Below are positions 48,757-57,596 of a stretch of DNA of 64,000 bases, piece after piece. A program made the translations under genes and the position numbers. This stretch comes from Bacteroidales bacterium (GTDB lineage: Bacteria; Bacteroidota; Bacteroidia; Bacteroidales; UBA4417). The stretch is from NCBI GenBank assembly GCA_016707785.1, contig JADJGZ010000058.1, positions 1-64,000 on the forward strand, written 5' to 3'. Under the pieces are notes generated by a model. The model did no database searches. It was not told the DNA's origin and saw only the letters and a program-made list of their open reading frames with translations. Position 1 is the stretch's first letter. Each line of letters begins with the position of its first letter.

Positions 48757-49737
48757 ATGAAACAGAAAATCATCATTATCGGAGCATTGGTCTTACTACT
48801 TGTCCTGACAGGTTATATGGTGAAAGATTTCTTTTCATCCTCTCCATCAGGGGAGAATCCATATGACCTTAAACTCGACTCCTTGCGCATTGCTGATACC
48901 ACTGCACCATTATTTGAAGAAACTGCCAGGTACTCTCCTTTGATGAGTGATATACATTGTATTGCGACAGATAAATCGGGGAACATATATGTCGGCGGAA
49001 CCGATACTCTGCAACTAATGGACCCCAAAGGCAAATCTGTAAAACTCATTCTTCTGAAGGGAAATTATACCAGTTTATGCATTGATGACAGAAATATGAT
49101 CATTGCAGGGATGCAGGATCATATCAGGATGATTGACCCCGTTTCAATGGAGGCAAAAGACTGGGATTCTCCCGGGACTGATACTTACCTGACTTCCGTT
49201 GCAGTTCACGGAGATGATATTTACGCTGCGGATTTCGGAAGTAAAAGTATCATCCGTTATAATCGCTCAGGCAAGGTAATCCGCAGAATAGGACAAAAGG
49301 ATCCACAGTCAGGTGTCCCGGGAATTATCTTACCCAGTCCGTATTTCGATGTTGCTGCAACACCGGAAGGGAATATATGGGCTGTTAATGCCGGGCGACA
49401 TCAATTGGAGAAGTATGATCCTGATGGTAATTTATTAATCAGCTGGGGCACACCATCAATGGGCATAAAAGGGTTTTGTGGTTGCTGCAATCCTTCTCAT
49501 TTTACACTTTTGCCTGATGGCTCATTTATTACAGCCGAAAAAGGCATTGAAAGGATCAAGCTATATGATAAGGATGGGAATTTCGAATGCATTGTAGCTT
49601 CTCCTGATTCATTTGAAGAAGGAACTACAGGACTTGATTTAGCAATCGACAGATCAGGGCAAATTCTTGTACTCGATCCTATGCAAACTAAAATACGGGT
49701 ATTCCGACTGAAAAACACCATTTCCAATTCACATTAA
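48757..49737 (+). CDS. Membrane-tethered NHL-type propeller protein
   Basis: 326 residues, with one N-terminal transmembrane helix (IIIIGALVLLLVLTGYMV) and then NHL/YVTN-like blades (IATDKSGNIYVGGTDTLQL, YNRSGKVIRRIG, YDPDGNLLISWG, YDKDGNFECIV, IDRSGQILVLD). A Cys cluster GFCGCCNP at about residues 239-246 is unusual for an NHL propeller and could bind metal or form disulfides. It starts 9 bases after protein 5 and ends 2 bases before the ferredoxin gene, so it almost certainly belongs to the same transcript. Likely periplasmic, partner unknown. Confidence 0.85.
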   Translation: MKQKIIIIGALVLLLVLTGYMVKDFFSSSPSGENPYDLKLDSLRIADTTAPLFEETARYSPLMSDIHCIATDKSGNIYVGGTDTLQLMDPKGKSVKLILLKGNYTSLCIDDRNMIIAGMQDHIRMIDPVSMEAKDWDSPGTDTYLTSVAVHGDDIYAADFGSKSIIRYNRSGKVIRRIGQKDPQSGVPGIILPSPYFDVAATPEGNIWAVNAGRHQLEKYDPDGNLLISWGTPSMGIKGFCGCCNPSHFTLLPDGSFITAEKGIERIKLYDKDGNFECIVASPDSFEEGTTGLDLAIDRSGQILVLDPMQTKIRVFRLKNTISNSH

Positions 49738-49739
49738 GT

Positions 49740-50384
49740 ATGCAGGACAGAAGAAAATTCATACATACATTCGTCAGAGGAGGGCTATTGACAGGAGTAA
49801 CCCTTCTGGGCGGGTTTCTCGTTCTGAGGGATAAAGACGGGGAATTTTGCGGGCTGGATGGTCATTGTTCAAAATGTGACAAATCCTCAACCTGCAGTTT
49901 ATCCCCTGCTGCTCATTTCCGTCAGTCAGTATGGCAGCTAGACCCTTCCAAGTGCATCCAGTGCGGACGTTGTGCAACTGAATGTGTAATGACCCTCTCT
50001 GCAGTGAAATGCACCCATGTTTATGCCATGTGTGGTTACTGCGATCTGTGTGGAGGCTACCTGAAACCGGATATCAAAACGATTTCCACTGCTGCCGAAA
50101 ACCAATTATGCCCGACGAATGCCATCAGGAGGAAGTACATCGAAGAACCTTTCTTTGAATATGAAATTGATGAGGCACTTTGTATAGGGTGTGGAAAATG
50201 TGTAAAAGGCTGCAGTGCATTTGGCAATGGCTCTCTTCAATTGCAGGTGAGGCATGACCGCTGCGTCAACTGCAATGAATGTTCCATTGCACGAAACTGT
50301 CCGTCAGAAGCTTTTAGCAGGGTACCTGCATCCAGCCCATATTTATTAAATGGGATTGACCAGGACTCAACTAAGAAAATCTGA
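49740..50384 (+). CDS. Tat-exported polyferredoxin, NapG-like
   Basis: 214 residues. The N-terminus DRRKFIHTF followed by a hydrophobic stretch (GGLLTGVTLLGGFLVL) fits a twin-arginine signal. Cysteines form four cluster-like groups: C72-C75-C78-C82, C91/C98-C101-C104 with C124, C148-C151-C154-C158, and C175-C178-C181-C187. An additional group C37-C43-C46-C52 lies near the N-terminus. The arrangement resembles NapG and other four-cluster [4Fe-4S] electron carriers. The next gene is NapH-like, the usual partner that feeds such a protein from quinol. Predicted to carry electrons on the periplasmic side. The nearby palindromes (50404-50459) separate it from napH-like. Confidence 0.9.
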   Translation: MQDRRKFIHTFVRGGLLTGVTLLGGFLVLRDKDGEFCGLDGHCSKCDKSSTCSLSPAAHFRQSVWQLDPSKCIQCGRCATECVMTLSAVKCTHVYAMCGYCDLCGGYLKPDIKTISTAAENQLCPTNAIRRKYIEEPFFEYEIDEALCIGCGKCVKGCSAFGNGSLQLQVRHDRCVNCNECSIARNCPSEAFSRVPASSPYLLNGIDQDSTKKI

Positions 50385-50403
50385 ATCACAATTCATCCTG
50401 TAA

Positions 50404-50459
50404 CCCCAGCCTTTAGGCTGGGGATCATCACCACAACAAAATCACGGCCTTCAGGCCTG
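50404..50459. repeat. Pair of short palindromes between redox genes
   Basis: A perfect hairpin with nine-base arms CCCCAGCCT (50404-50412) and AGGCTGGGG (50415-50423), loop TT, is followed 22 bases later by a shorter palindrome GGCCT-TC-AGGCC (50446-50457). No T-run follows either hairpin, so they are not intrinsic terminators. They look like REP-type dispersed elements or mRNA-stabilising hairpins. Confidence 0.75.
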
Positions 50460-50524
50460 ACTTATTGAATGAAAATGAACTAACAAGAATAATACATAAC
50501 CCATTTACTGCTTTTATTCTTAAA

Positions 50525-51796
50525 ATGAAGAAAACGCTGACCTTGCTTATCCTCATCTGCCTGAATTTGTTCTTTTCATGGAATGCATTCAGTATTCAGC
50601 GATTTCCAAAGCCTGAATTCGAATCTGGTTATACCCAGCCGGATACACTAATGCCTTCAGCCAGGGCAGAGATTCTCGCCTACATGGATGTGGCAGTATT
50701 GATATTAGCACTCTCATTCATCAGTTGGCTGGTCCTGAAAAAGAGATCCCGCAAGGGCGTTTTCTGGACTTCTATGTTTTCTCTCATTTACTTCGGTTTT
50801 TACAGGGAGGGATGTGTATGTTCAATCGGTGCCATCCAAAACGTATCACTGGCATTATTCGATAGCTCTTATACTTTACCGGTCACAGCCCTCGCATTTT
50901 TTGCCATTCCATTGATATTCACCCTATTTGTTGGACGAACATTCTGTGCAGGAATATGCCCCTTTGGTGCAATGCAGGACCTGGTCGCATTCAAACCCAT
51001 GAGTATTGGAGTCAGACTGAATGCCATCCTGGGGCTTCTCCCCTACCTCTACCTTGCCCTTTCCATCTTATATGCAGCAACCGGCACTGACTTTATCATC
51101 TGCCGCTACGATCCCTTTGTGGGTATCTTCAGGATGAATGCCTCATTCGGTATGTTTGTATTTGCAGGCGGATTGCTTATCAGCGGCATCTTTATAGCCC
51201 GCCCCTATTGCAGGTTTCTATGCCCTTATGGAGTGCTGCTGAACTGGTTCAGCCGGTATTCCAGGAGACATATGACGATCACCCCGGCACATTGTATTCA
51301 ATGCCGCTTATGTGAAGGATCCTGCCCTTATGATGCAATTGAAATACCTGTTACAGAGACTAAAAATCATGATAATACCAAGCAAAGGCTCAAAAGGCTT
51401 ATTATGATGAGCTTTATTATCCCATTGCTTATGGTAGTAGGAGGTTATACTGGTTACCTTCTTCATGAAACATTGGCCGGAGTTCATTCAAAAGTCAGAC
51501 TGGCTAATCAGGTTATCAATACAGAAGTATCACCTCTGAAAGCTGAGACCTTCGAAATTCAGGCCTATAAATCATCCGGTAAAACCCAGGCCCAGGTGCT
51601 CAAAGAAGCCGGAATTGTCCTTTCAAAATTTAAAAAAGGAAGCATTATCCTTGGTGGGTTTATCGGACTCCTCTTTGGGCTATTAATTGCCGGAAAATTA
51701 TTGAAAAGGCACAATCCGGATTATATACCACATAAAGGACGTTGTTTTAGTTGTGCAAGGTGTATCGACTATTGTCCTGTTAAAGCTGAGAACTGA
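50525..51796 (+). CDS. NapH-like membrane [4Fe-4S] protein
   Basis: ATG 50525 (423 residues) is preferred over a TTG at 50465, which lies in the palindrome flank. The protein has about five or six membrane segments. It carries the NapH/NosR-type CxxxCP motifs CAGICP (C141, C145) and CRFLCP (C229, C233), plus the motif EGCVCSIGA (C97, C99). A cytoplasmic [4Fe-4S] motif has C257, C260, C263 and C267, and a terminal one reads CFSCARCIDYCP. Relatives pass electrons across the inner membrane, from quinol or flavin to periplasmic ferredoxins. It follows the NapG-like gene and its stop is one base from the next ATG, so coupling is tight. Direction of electron flow cannot be read from sequence. Confidence 0.9.
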   Translation: MKKTLTLLILICLNLFFSWNAFSIQRFPKPEFESGYTQPDTLMPSARAEILAYMDVAVLILALSFISWLVLKKRSRKGVFWTSMFSLIYFGFYREGCVCSIGAIQNVSLALFDSSYTLPVTALAFFAIPLIFTLFVGRTFCAGICPFGAMQDLVAFKPMSIGVRLNAILGLLPYLYLALSILYAATGTDFIICRYDPFVGIFRMNASFGMFVFAGGLLISGIFIARPYCRFLCPYGVLLNWFSRYSRRHMTITPAHCIQCRLCEGSCPYDAIEIPVTETKNHDNTKQRLKRLIMMSFIIPLLMVVGGYTGYLLHETLAGVHSKVRLANQVINTEVSPLKAETFEIQAYKSSGKTQAQVLKEAGIVLSKFKKGSIILGGFIGLLFGLLIAGKLLKRHNPDYIPHKGRCFSCARCIDYCPVKAEN

Positions 51797-51797
51797 T

Positions 51798-53597
51798 ATG
51801 GAGATATTCAGGCCTTCGGAAAAAACTATAAGGATACTGCAGCAATTGGCTTTGGCAGCCGGGTTGTTTGCGTTCATCCTTTGTATTCTCATCCTGGTTA
51901 ATTTCTACCAGTTAAAACGAGTTGATCCCTTGAATTCACCTGCTATGAAGGTGATGATTGAAAGGTTAAATAACCATCCGGAAGATGAGCAATTGAAACA
52001 AGAAATCAGGGAATTGGACTTATTGGCAAGAAAGGCATTTTTCGCTAACCGATGGCAGATCAAAACAGGAGGATACTTATTGGCTTTCAGCCTCTTGATA
52101 GTTGTCATCAGTCTGAAAACCATTGAACTATGGCGAATAAAGCATCCGGAAATCCCTATGAGTAAACCGGGTTCATTCTGGGATCAGCGAATGCTCAATA
52201 TGCGCTGGGTAACCTATTCCGGGATCGGGTTGATTGCTATTTCTTTCCTTGTGGCCTACCTCTCACATCAACAGCTGGGGGAACAAATGGATAGAATGGG
52301 CCTGAAACCAGCTCAGTTAGCAGAGGAACAACCCTTCCAGCAACTAAATACTTCAGCTTCGGATTCCAACCTATTGACCGGAAAGGATTCTTTAGCAGCT
52401 GCTGATTCTTTGGTTTCTGAAGCCCAGGGTGCAATCCCAACCCAAAAGGAAATTAATGAAAACTTCCCTGCTTTCAGGGGAATTGGAGGAAATGGTACTT
52501 CCTTCCATAAAAATATTCCTACAAAATGGGATGGCAAATCAGGGAAAAATATCAAATGGAAAACAGCTATACCCTTGCCCGGATTTAACTCTCCGGTCAT
52601 ATGGGGCAATAAAGTTTTCCTCACCGGTGCCAATACGACTAAGAAAGAGGTATATTGCTTCGACCTGGAAAATGGGAAAATTTTATGGATAACTCCAATT
52701 GCTAATATTCCCGGAAGCCCGGCAGGTGCTCCTAAAGTAAATGGAGAAACCGGCTATTCTGCTCCCACAGTTGCAACAGATGGAAGAAGGGTTTATGCAA
52801 TTTTTGCAAATGGCGACCTTGCTGCTCTTGATATGGATGGAAAAGTGGTATGGTCAAAAAACCTTGGACAACCTAAGAATCATTATGGGCATTCTTCTTC
52901 CCTGCTCGTTTATCAGGATTTACTCCTGGTGCAGTATGACCAATCAGGAAATGGAGCTGTGATGGCATTCAATAGTCTCACCGGTAAGCAAGCCTGGAAA
53001 ACTGCCAGGGATGTAAAAATTTCCTGGGCCTCACCAATCCTTGTCAATACAGGATCAAGAATGGAGCTGATCCTTCTGGCAGAGCCTTATATGATCTCTT
53101 ACAATCCCTCAAACGGGAAGGAATTGTGGCGGGTAGACTGTATCTCCGGAGAAGTCGGGCCCTCTGCTGCTTATGCCGACGGAATTGCCTTTTCAGTGAA
53201 TGACTACTCCAAACTGGCTGCAGTGAAAGTTGGTACTCCCAATTCTATACTTTGGGAGAATGATGAGTATCTGTCTGATATACCAAGCCCTGTAGCTAAT
53301 TCAAAATATGTTTTCCTGCCAACAAGTTATGGAATGATGGTTTGCTATGATGCCAAAACAGGAAATAAATACTGGGAAAAGGATTTCGGAACACCCACCT
53401 ATTCTTCTCCCATGCTGGTGGATGGAAAAGTTTTTCAATTAGATAAAAAAGGGGTGATGCACATTTTCAGTCCGGACAAAGCATATCAATCCATTAGTGA
53501 GCCCCAGTTGGGAGAAGGATCTGTCTGTACACCGGCTTTCAGTGAGGGACGCATCATCATCAGGGGGGATAAGCACCTGTATTGCATCTCGAATTAA
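51798..53597 (+). CDS. Three-helix membrane anchor fused to PQQ-like propeller, protein 6
   Basis: ATG 51798, one base after the preceding stop, gives 599 residues. Transmembrane segments lie at about 13-36 (LALAAGLFAFILCILILVNF), 95-112 (LLAFSLLIVVISLK) and 142-160 (YSGIGLIAISFLVAYL). A linker is followed by a propeller domain from about residue 225, opening with FPAFRGIGGNGTSFH. Blade motifs include FDLENGKILWIT, FNSLTGKQAWKTA and YNPSNGKELWRVD. The three-helix anchor placed directly after a NapH-like protein suggests a complex in which the propeller receives or delivers electrons, or serves as scaffold. The 38-base gap to the next gene supports one operon. Confidence 0.88.
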   Translation: MEIFRPSEKTIRILQQLALAAGLFAFILCILILVNFYQLKRVDPLNSPAMKVMIERLNNHPEDEQLKQEIRELDLLARKAFFANRWQIKTGGYLLAFSLLIVVISLKTIELWRIKHPEIPMSKPGSFWDQRMLNMRWVTYSGIGLIAISFLVAYLSHQQLGEQMDRMGLKPAQLAEEQPFQQLNTSASDSNLLTGKDSLAAADSLVSEAQGAIPTQKEINENFPAFRGIGGNGTSFHKNIPTKWDGKSGKNIKWKTAIPLPGFNSPVIWGNKVFLTGANTTKKEVYCFDLENGKILWITPIANIPGSPAGAPKVNGETGYSAPTVATDGRRVYAIFANGDLAALDMDGKVVWSKNLGQPKNHYGHSSSLLVYQDLLLVQYDQSGNGAVMAFNSLTGKQAWKTARDVKISWASPILVNTGSRMELILLAEPYMISYNPSNGKELWRVDCISGEVGPSAAYADGIAFSVNDYSKLAAVKVGTPNSILWENDEYLSDIPSPVANSKYVFLPTSYGMMVCYDAKTGNKYWEKDFGTPTYSSPMLVDGKVFQLDKKGVMHIFSPDKAYQSISEPQLGEGSVCTPAFSEGRIIIRGDKHLYCISN

Positions 53598-53635
53598 TTT
53601 CAAGAAAAAGCGTTGAAGGAATATACATCAGTAGC

Positions 53636-55990
53636 ATGAAGATAGAATCGGCATATATCAGTGAAACGGTGAAGCGTATTGTTGAGCACCGTGGTACAGC
53701 TGTGGATGCTGTGATTCCTATTCTACAGGATATACAGTTAGAATTTCAGTATCTGCCGGAAGAAGCGCTCAAACTGGTATGTGAAATCACTGATATCACA
53801 CCGGCAAGAATTACAGGTATCGGGAGTTTTTATTCCCAATTCAGGCATCAACCGGCTGGGAAGCATATGATAAGGGTATGCACCGGAACAGCCTGTCATG
53901 TTAAAGGTGCCACACTGGTTCATGATGCCTTTAGAAGAGAACTCAACCTGGCTGCGGGTGAAGATACCGACGCCCAGGGATTATTTACCATCGAAAAAGT
54001 AGCCTGCCTTGGATGCTGCACCCTGGCACCGGTGATTAAGATCGATTCAGTCACTTATGGCCATGTGATCCCTGAAAAAGTAGCTGACATTCTGAAAGAT
54101 TTCCTCCATTCAAAGGCTGGAACAGTGCCTGTGATCCAGGGAATAAATTCTGACAAGGATATACAGGGAGAAATCAGGATCGGACTAGGTTCCTGCTGTG
54201 TAGCCAGTGGAAGTTCTGATGTAAGGAATGAACTGGAACGCACCCTGGTTGAAAGCAGGATCAGTGTAAAAGTGAAGCAGGTAGGATGTGTCGGAATCTG
54301 TAACCAGGTGCCAATCCTGGAAATAGTGAAACCGGGAGAAGAATCAACCTTTTATGCAAAAATCAAACCGGAAGAGGTAAAAGAAGTGGTGCTGCGTCAT
54401 TTTAAACCGGTTGGATTCTTTAATCGAATGCGGACCAGTATCCTGAGCAGGTATGAAAATATCCTGGAAGATGGCACTCCAAGGTCTTTCAGAAGGTATT
54501 CCGTAAATGAACGGGATACGCCACTTTCAGGATTCCTTGGCCCTCAGATGGCGATTGCTACTGAAAGCCGGGGTAACATCAAGCCTTGTGATATAGAAGA
54601 ATACATTGCTGCAGGAGGCTTTGAAGCCTTCAGAAAATGTCTTTCGTCAATGAAGCCTGGCGATGTAGTTGAAGAAATTATCCAAAGTGGACTGAAAGGC
54701 AGAGGTGGTGCCGGATTCCCGACAGGTATCAAGTGGCAGATGGTGGCCGGGCAGGAGAAAACACCCAAATATGTGATCTGCAATGGGGATGAAGGGGATC
54801 CCGGGGCTTTTATGGATAGGATGCTCCTTGAATCCTACCCTTTCCGGATTATCGAAGGGATGTTGATTGCCGGCTATGCCACCGGTGCCAGTCAGGGCAT
54901 CTTCTATATCAGGGCTGAATACCCGCTTGCCGTAGAACGTATAAAAGAAGCTCTCGAAATCTGCCGCCTCGATCGCTGGATAGGACCTCAAATCAAGAAA
55001 AGTAACTTCTCCTTTGAAATAAAGGTTTTCGAAGGTGCAGGTGCATTCGTTTGCGGAGAAGAAACAGCCCTGATAGCATCTATCGAAGGAGAAAGGGGAA
55101 TTCCCCGGCAACGCCCTCCTTTCCCGGCAGTGAGCGGTCTTTGGCAAAGCCCTACTCTCGTCAATAATACAGAAACATTATCCCTCGTACCCTGGATTAT
55201 AAGACACGGAGCCCCAGCGTTTAATAGCATTGGCACTGAGAAAAGCAAGGGTACAAAAGTGTTTGCCCTGGCAGGGAAAGTAAACAGGGGCGGACTGATC
55301 GAAGTCCCAATGGGAACAAGCTTACGACAGATCGTCGAAGAAATCGGTGGTGGAATTGCCGAAGGGCGGACTTTTAAAGCAGTACAGATTGGTGGACCAT
55401 CAGGAGGTTGTATCCCTGCTTCCATGGGTGATCTTCCCATTGATTATGAGTCCTTGTCAGGCGCCGGTGCAATGATGGGATCCGGTGGATTGGTAGTACT
55501 GGATGATACAGACTGCATGGTCGATATTGCTCATTATTTTCTTTCTTTTACCCAGGAGCAATCCTGCGGAAAATGTACTTTTTGCCGCATCGGAACCCGT
55601 CGGATGCTGGAGTTGCTTGAAAAAATACGATCCGGGAATGGCTCATATGCCGACCTCGAAAAACTTGAAAAATTAGCCATCAGCACTCAGCAAGGAAGCC
55701 TTTGCGGGCTGGGAAAAACAGCGCCAAACCCGGTGCTTTCAACTTTGCGGTACTTCAGGGAAGAATATGAGGCTCATTTGAAAGGTCATTGTCCTTCAGG
55801 TAAATGTAAACCACTCCTGAATTATCATATTACCACTGAGTGTATTGGCTGCACCAAATGTGCCCAGCGTTGTCCTTCAGATGCAATTCCTTTTACCCCT
55901 TATGAAGTGCACACCATCGATATGCAGAAATGTATTAAATGTGATATTTGCCGGCAGGTGTGCCCGGTAGATGCCATTAAGGTAAACTAA
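53636..55990 (+). CDS. NuoE-HydB/HndC-type NAD(P)H-binding flavoprotein fusion with ferredoxin tail
   Basis: 784 residues from ATG 53636. Residues 1-155 are NuoE-like thioredoxin-fold [2Fe-2S] (C82, C87, C124, C128). Residues 178-255 are a second such domain of HndC/HydB type (RIGLGSCCVASG, then C218 and C222). Residues 300-700 are NuoF-like: FMN/NADH loop GRGGAGFPTG at 355-364, CNGDEGDPGAF at 382, SLBB region, and [4Fe-4S] ligands C644, C647, C650, C690. Residues 730-784 are two [4Fe-4S] ferredoxin motifs (C736-C746, C766-C776). HydB/HndC relatives oxidise or reduce NAD(P) and in some complexes bifurcate electrons. NuoE and NuoF are normally separate genes, so this is a fusion. No hydrogenase or formate dehydrogenase partner is nearby. 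It has no signal peptide and is cytoplasmic. Confidence 0.93.
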   Translation: MKIESAYISETVKRIVEHRGTAVDAVIPILQDIQLEFQYLPEEALKLVCEITDITPARITGIGSFYSQFRHQPAGKHMIRVCTGTACHVKGATLVHDAFRRELNLAAGEDTDAQGLFTIEKVACLGCCTLAPVIKIDSVTYGHVIPEKVADILKDFLHSKAGTVPVIQGINSDKDIQGEIRIGLGSCCVASGSSDVRNELERTLVESRISVKVKQVGCVGICNQVPILEIVKPGEESTFYAKIKPEEVKEVVLRHFKPVGFFNRMRTSILSRYENILEDGTPRSFRRYSVNERDTPLSGFLGPQMAIATESRGNIKPCDIEEYIAAGGFEAFRKCLSSMKPGDVVEEIIQSGLKGRGGAGFPTGIKWQMVAGQEKTPKYVICNGDEGDPGAFMDRMLLESYPFRIIEGMLIAGYATGASQGIFYIRAEYPLAVERIKEALEICRLDRWIGPQIKKSNFSFEIKVFEGAGAFVCGEETALIASIEGERGIPRQRPPFPAVSGLWQSPTLVNNTETLSLVPWIIRHGAPAFNSIGTEKSKGTKVFALAGKVNRGGLIEVPMGTSLRQIVEEIGGGIAEGRTFKAVQIGGPSGGCIPASMGDLPIDYESLSGAGAMMGSGGLVVLDDTDCMVDIAHYFLSFTQEQSCGKCTFCRIGTRRMLELLEKIRSGNGSYADLEKLEKLAISTQQGSLCGLGKTAPNPVLSTLRYFREEYEAHLKGHCPSGKCKPLLNYHITTECIGCTKCAQRCPSDAIPFTPYEVHTIDMQKCIKCDICRQVCPVDAIKVN

Positions 55991-55991
55991 T

Positions 55992-57596
55992 ATGGTCCGA
56001 CTACGAATCAACGATAAACCAATAACTGTAGAAGAAGGCACTACACTTCTGCAGGCTGCACATGAGGCGGGTTTTGAAATCCCAACTATGTGTCACCTGG
56101 AAAAAGTGTCCATTCACCCTTCCTGCATGGTTTGTGTTGTCGGTGACCTTGATAACGGAAAAATGTACCCTTCTTGCGCCATGCCTGTTGCCGAGGGTAT
56201 GAATATTATAACAGAATCCCCGGAAATTCATGAATTCCGGAAAAATGCTTTAGAATTACTGTTAAGTGAACATATCGGGGATTGTGAGGCCCCTTGTCGG
56301 TTAAGTTGCCCGGCTTTTATGGACATCCCCCTGATGAACCGGCTTATTGCAGAAGGCAGGTTTGAAGAAGCCCTGAAGGTGGTACGACAGGAAATCGCCT
56401 TGCCTTTTATCCTGGGATATATATGCCCTGCACCATGCGAAAAAGCTTGTAAACGAAAACCCATTGATGGAGCTGTTTCTATTTGCCTTCTTAAACGATT
56501 TACGGCGACCGACCCACAAAGCCGGCTTTCAGGGATTCAGCCCAGCAGTGAAAAATCAGGCAAAAGGGTAGCCATACTGGGTACAGGACCGGCCGGATTG
56601 TCTGCTGCCTTTTACCTGATGAAATTGGGGCATGAATGCATCCTTTTCGATAAACAGGAAATGGCAGGTGGAGCCCTCAGATATAGCATCTCTGACTCAG
56701 AGCTGCCCAGGGAAGTGCTGGATGCTGAATTGGATGTTCTCCGGCAAATGGGAGCAATATTCATACTGAATAACACACAATCTTTTACCAAGCTGAAGGA
56801 AAATGGTTTTGGCAATTTCGATGCTTTTATTCTGGCAACCGGAAGCCAGGAGTTACACCCTGTAAATGAAGCCATTAGCCCCGAAACCTTTCATCATCAT
56901 TTTATCAATAAGGAAACTTTTGAAACCTCCATCCCCGGTGTATTTGCCTGCGGAAATATCATGCGGGAGCAAAAAATGGCTGTAAGAGCGGGCGCCCAGG
57001 GCAAAGCAGCAGCCATTAATGTTGATCGTTACCTGAATGGTTTATCTGCATTAACTGAAAATACTGCATTTAACTCTTCCTTTGGCATATTGAAGCAGGA
57101 AGAGTACCCTGAATACATGAAGGAAAGTTCCAACCCCGGCGAACGACTATCAGAAGGCAGCGACAGTTTAGGATATACTGCAATCGAAGCGATGCAGGAA
57201 GCAAAAAGATGCATGCACTGTGATTGCAGAAAACCGCAGAGTTGCCTCTTGCGAATACATGCCACCCAATACGGAGCAGATAAAAAGCATTATAGCAGTG
57301 ATGAAAGGGAAAATCTGAGCAAGTTGATGCAAAATGAATGGATTGTTTTCGAACCGGGAAAATGTATTAAATGTGGACTGTGCATCGAAATTACCGCCAG
57401 GGAAGCAGAACCCCTCGGACTTACCTTCATCGGCAGAGGCTTTGATGTGAAAGTGAAAACACCATTTAACAAAGACACACGTGAATTAATGCAACGGACT
57501 GCACTCGCCTGTGCAAAGGCTTGTCCTACTGCAGCTATTTCAGAAAAACTAAGTGAAGAGCGTCATTCCCAAAGTGAAAAACCATCCAATGAATAA
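55992..57596 (+). CDS. [2Fe-2S]/FAD protein, GltD-like but lacking NAD(P) domain
   Basis: 534 residues, starting one base after the preceding stop. The N-terminal [2Fe-2S] domain is like NuoG/HydA (C34, C45, C48, C62). A Cys-rich helical domain of the GltD type follows (C98, C102, C106; C145, C149, C153). The FAD-binding motif is GTGPAG at 197-202. The FAD domain's second half appears at about 310-348 (IPGVFACGN). Between them GltD proteins have an NAD(P)-binding Rossmann domain of about 130 residues; here only about 30 residues lie between LATGS (282) and GVFACGN (316), with no second glycine-rich motif. A C-terminal segment has more Cys groups (CMHCDCRKPQSC, CIKCGLC, CAKAC). It probably receives electrons from the preceding protein rather than binding NAD(P)H itself. 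Confidence 0.88.
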   Translation: MVRLRINDKPITVEEGTTLLQAAHEAGFEIPTMCHLEKVSIHPSCMVCVVGDLDNGKMYPSCAMPVAEGMNIITESPEIHEFRKNALELLLSEHIGDCEAPCRLSCPAFMDIPLMNRLIAEGRFEEALKVVRQEIALPFILGYICPAPCEKACKRKPIDGAVSICLLKRFTATDPQSRLSGIQPSSEKSGKRVAILGTGPAGLSAAFYLMKLGHECILFDKQEMAGGALRYSISDSELPREVLDAELDVLRQMGAIFILNNTQSFTKLKENGFGNFDAFILATGSQELHPVNEAISPETFHHHFINKETFETSIPGVFACGNIMREQKMAVRAGAQGKAAAINVDRYLNGLSALTENTAFNSSFGILKQEEYPEYMKESSNPGERLSEGSDSLGYTAIEAMQEAKRCMHCDCRKPQSCLLRIHATQYGADKKHYSSDERENLSKLMQNEWIVFEPGKCIKCGLCIEITAREAEPLGLTFIGRGFDVKVKTPFNKDTRELMQRTALACAKACPTAAISEKLSEERHSQSEKPSNE

